A stretch of 21,633 nucleotides of DNA, from positions 1-21,633 of IMG/VR virus record IMGVR_UViG_3300006950_000008. One strand, given 5' to 3'. Position numbers and translations under genes: made by a program. Position 1 is the stretch's first letter. The number at the start of each line of letters is the position of its first letter. The notes under the pieces were generated by a model. The model was given only the letters and a program-made list of their open reading frames with translations. It did not search any database and had not been told where the DNA came from. The DNA is from a virus. This document shows positions 19,768 through 21,633 of this stretch, piece after piece.

Positions 19768-19839
19768 GTGGCGGTAATCAGCGGCATAAAAATAAAGAAG
19801 CAGGTGGCGGCTATACAGCCTGCGAAGGAGCAAACATGA
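19768..19839 (+). CDS. Possible tiny ORF between cold-shock and scaffold genes (weak)
   Basis: After the TAA of the cold-shock gene the same frame stays open for about 31 codons (PLEIVPLAVAVISGIK then KKQVAAIQPAKEQT) and ends in an ATGA overlap with the scaffold start. Possible starts are only GTG 19768 or rarer codons, with no clear ribosome binding site. The hydrophobic start and basic end resemble a short membrane or structural peptide. Weak support; it may also be non-coding. A GGCTatacAGCC hairpin (19809-19820) lies just before the scaffold ribosome binding site. Confidence 0.25.
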   Translation: MAVISGIKIKKQVAAIQPAKEQT

Positions 19840-20843
19840 AAACATTCGTAATGGATATTCAGAGATTCGCAGAGGACGAAGGACTCACCGTAGACCAAGC
19901 ACTTGACGCACTCAACGGCAAGGAGTCCGAAGCGAAGCCCGAAGCTGCGAAGACCAAAGAAACACCCGCGGTAGTGGAGGAAAAACCGGAGGAAGAGCCC
20001 GAAGCCGAAGAGGAAACGAAACCCGAGGCCCCTGCCGTAGACTTCACCGCCAAGATCAAGTTCCGGGCCAACGGCGTGGAGCAGGAGCAGTCACTCCAAG
20101 ACCTGATCAACGCGGCGCAGCTGGGCAGCAACTACAACCAAAAGATGCAGGAGCTCGCCACGCAGCGCAAGGCGTTTGAACTGGCACAGCCGAAGGAAGT
20201 CGACCCCGCGAAGGACTTCGAAGACCTCGATAGGATGATCACCGAACGCGCCATGAAGCGGCTGCATATTACGGACCCCGACGAGTTCAGCCCTGATGCG
20301 TCGATCAACAGAATCCATTTCGCGGCGTATCAGCAGGCCCTGAACGAGATCAATCAAGAGAAGCAGCAGTCGGACTATGTGGAACGCGAAGCGCAGCAGG
20401 TGGAGAATACCTTTGTCAGTAAGGTCAACACTTTGGCGGCTGAAGCGGACTTCAAAGAGGTAAACCAATTCGCGGAGAAGGAATTGTATAACCTCCCGGC
20501 GAAAGGCCCGGACGGGATTAAGGAGTTCAATCAACTCTACCCCGTGATGCAGAAACTGAAACTCCGTGACGCAATGTTCAACGCAGGGCAGGACTACAGA
20601 GTCGTAAGACTGACCACCGCCGAAGTCAACGCGATCACCGGATTTTACGAGACTCAGAAGACCGCGTATGTCTCGCAGAAGAACAAGCCCGCTCCGGTAG
20701 TGGTCCCGAAAGGCGCGGTCATCAAGCCGACAGTAAGAGTCGAATCAGGCACAAACGAAGGACCGGCCCCAGTTAAGAAGATCGACTTCAAGAAGGTCCG
20801 CGAGATGGACTTGGAAGAGGTCGCGAAACTATTAAACGGATAG
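19836..20843 (+). CDS. Capsid scaffolding protein
   Basis: The 335-residue product is very acidic after its start (many Glu/Pro/Ala repeats to about residue 68), has a long helical middle (LQDLINAAQLGSNYNQKMQE, NQEKQQSDYVEREAQQVENT), and ends in a basic helix (KKIDFKKVREMDLEEVAKLL). That layout, plus the place between portal and major capsid genes, fits an internal scaffold whose C-terminal helix binds capsid. Its first 12 residues, MKTFVMDIQRFA, nearly match those of the capsid protein. AAGGAGCAAAC is the ribosome binding site. No separate protease is seen beside it. Confidence 0.82.
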   Translation: MKTFVMDIQRFAEDEGLTVDQALDALNGKESEAKPEAAKTKETPAVVEEKPEEEPEAEEETKPEAPAVDFTAKIKFRANGVEQEQSLQDLINAAQLGSNYNQKMQELATQRKAFELAQPKEVDPAKDFEDLDRMITERAMKRLHITDPDEFSPDASINRIHFAAYQQALNEINQEKQQSDYVEREAQQVENTFVSKVNTLAAEADFKEVNQFAEKELYNLPAKGPDGIKEFNQLYPVMQKLKLRDAMFNAGQDYRVVRLTTAEVNAITGFYETQKTAYVSQKNKPAPVVVPKGAVIKPTVRVESGTNEGPAPVKKIDFKKVREMDLEEVAKLLNG

Positions 20844-20855
20844 GAGAGTGACAAA

Positions 20856-21633
20856 ATGAAAACTTTCATTATGGATATTCAGCGGTTCGCAAGAACAGGC
20901 GTAGAGAACATGTATGCCGCCGATAGTTCCGGCGTAAACCCCGAAGACTACCATCAGATCATACTTAACACCAGCCCGAAGTCCACCCCGTTACTGTCAG
21001 ACATCGGAGACGGCGACGATATCAAGAACATCGAGTACAGCTGGGCTGTTGAATCCCTCGCTGCTCCGGCAGTTAGCGAAATTGCCGAAGGTGCCACCGC
21101 TGCCGCTGCCGGCCATGCGCTGCCGACCCGGATACACAACTACACGCAGTTGATGGAAAAAGGCTATGCCATCACCACGACCGAGGAAGCTATCGCGAAG
21201 AAGAACGGCACAATGACCGACATCAACAAGAGGATGTTGGAAGCGGCCCTGAACATGAAGCGCGGCGCGAACAAGTCCATCCATGAGAATTCCACGATGG
21301 TCAAGCACTCGGAAGGTGTTGCCGGTAAAATGGGCGGCCTGCCGTATTGGTTCGTTACCGGAAATGCTCAGCTCGCCAACGCGAACGCTATCGCCTGCGG
21401 CTCTGTCGCACTCAGCGAAAAGCTGATTCTGCAAGGCATGCAACAGGTCTATGACATCCACGAGTTTGAAGTTCTCACCGGCTACTGCAATTCCAAGCAG
21501 AAGATGCGCTTTGACAACTTCTCAGGCGGCGCCGTGGTGAACAAGAACAAGAGCGAGAAGAAAGCCGGCAACATCATCGACGTGTACGAAACTTCCTGCG
21601 GAACTTTGCAGGTCAAGATCGACCGTCAAGCTG
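20856..21633 (+). CDS. Major capsid protein, HK97-fold (SU10/DUF5309-like), cut by window edge
   Basis: An AGGAGAGTGACAAA site precedes the ATG. The visible 259 residues start MKTFIMDIQRFARTGVENMY, then NPEDYHQIILNTSPKSTPLL, a pattern of HK97-fold capsid proteins whose first helix is followed by a TPLLS loop. The EYSWAVESLAAP, RIHNYTQLMEKGYAITTTEE and NMKRGANKSIHENSTM segments match the SU10-type family in order. Its N-terminal peptide is shared with the scaffold. The C-terminus lies outside the window, so total length is unknown. Confidence 0.88.
   Translation, partial: MKTFIMDIQRFARTGVENMYAADSSGVNPEDYHQIILNTSPKSTPLLSDIGDGDDIKNIEYSWAVESLAAPAVSEIAEGATAAAAGHALPTRIHNYTQLMEKGYAITTTEEAIAKKNGTMTDINKRMLEAALNMKRGANKSIHENSTMVKHSEGVAGKMGGLPYWFVTGNAQLANANAIACGSVALSEKLILQGMQQVYDIHEFEVLTGYCNSKQKMRFDNFSGGAVVNKNKSEKKAGNIIDVYETSCGTLQVKIDRQA

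Noticed and set aside
1-21633. CRISPR array, insertion sequence or rRNA gene
   Set aside because: No regularly spaced repeats, transposase or rRNA-like sequence was seen in the window.

Overview
The window is part of the genome of a tailed double-stranded DNA phage or prophage. Strong AGGAGG-type ribosome binding sites, a gene chain with many ATGA stop/start overlaps, and a gene set of Gp157, ERF, YopX and RusA-like proteins point to a Bacillota-type host; that host assignment is inference. No integrase, lysis or tail gene lies in the window. The first gene is cut by the left edge and the major capsid gene by the right edge.

Positions 1-13202 (+ strand) hold a dense early/replication block. 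It begins with the tail of a Tad2/DUF2829-like protein and two tiny Cys-rich proteins. A recombination set follows: Gp157-like protein, ERF annealing protein, HNH nuclease and YopX-like protein. Next come a C5-cytosine methyltransferase whose conserved motifs are split over two overlapping reading frames, an HTH protein, and a second, beta-class methyltransferase. A promoter at about 5025 opens a replication set: small HTH regulator, winged-helix-like replication protein, TOPRIM primase/helicase and PD-(D/E)XK nuclease. After it lie many small accessory genes, a freestanding HNH endonuclease, a second Tad2-like protein, a RusA-like resolvase, several small zinc-finger proteins and a one-span membrane peptide. 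A perfect 16-bp-stem bidirectional terminator closes the block at 13201-13239.

Positions 13242-14293 (- strand) are a leftward cassette of five small genes, including a ribbon-helix-helix protein. Three of the five starts differ from the longest open frame, and two genes are under 60 codons. Between this cassette and the packaging genes lies a control region with overlapping candidate promoters in both directions, a 12-bp palindrome and about 240 bp without a convincing gene.

Positions 14684-21633 (+ strand) are the late block: small HTH ORF, small terminase, large terminase, zinc-ribbon peptide, P22-like portal, two small proteins, a cold-shock-domain protein, scaffold and major capsid protein. 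The large terminase is broken by one in-frame TAG placed directly before an ATG, exactly between its ATPase and nuclease halves. Scaffold and capsid begin with the same 12-residue peptide, MKTF[V/I]MDIQRFA.

The best candidates for new biology are the out-of-frame split C5 methyltransferase, the amber-split terminase, the shared scaffold/capsid leader peptide, and the two Tad2-like proteins near the ends of the early block.
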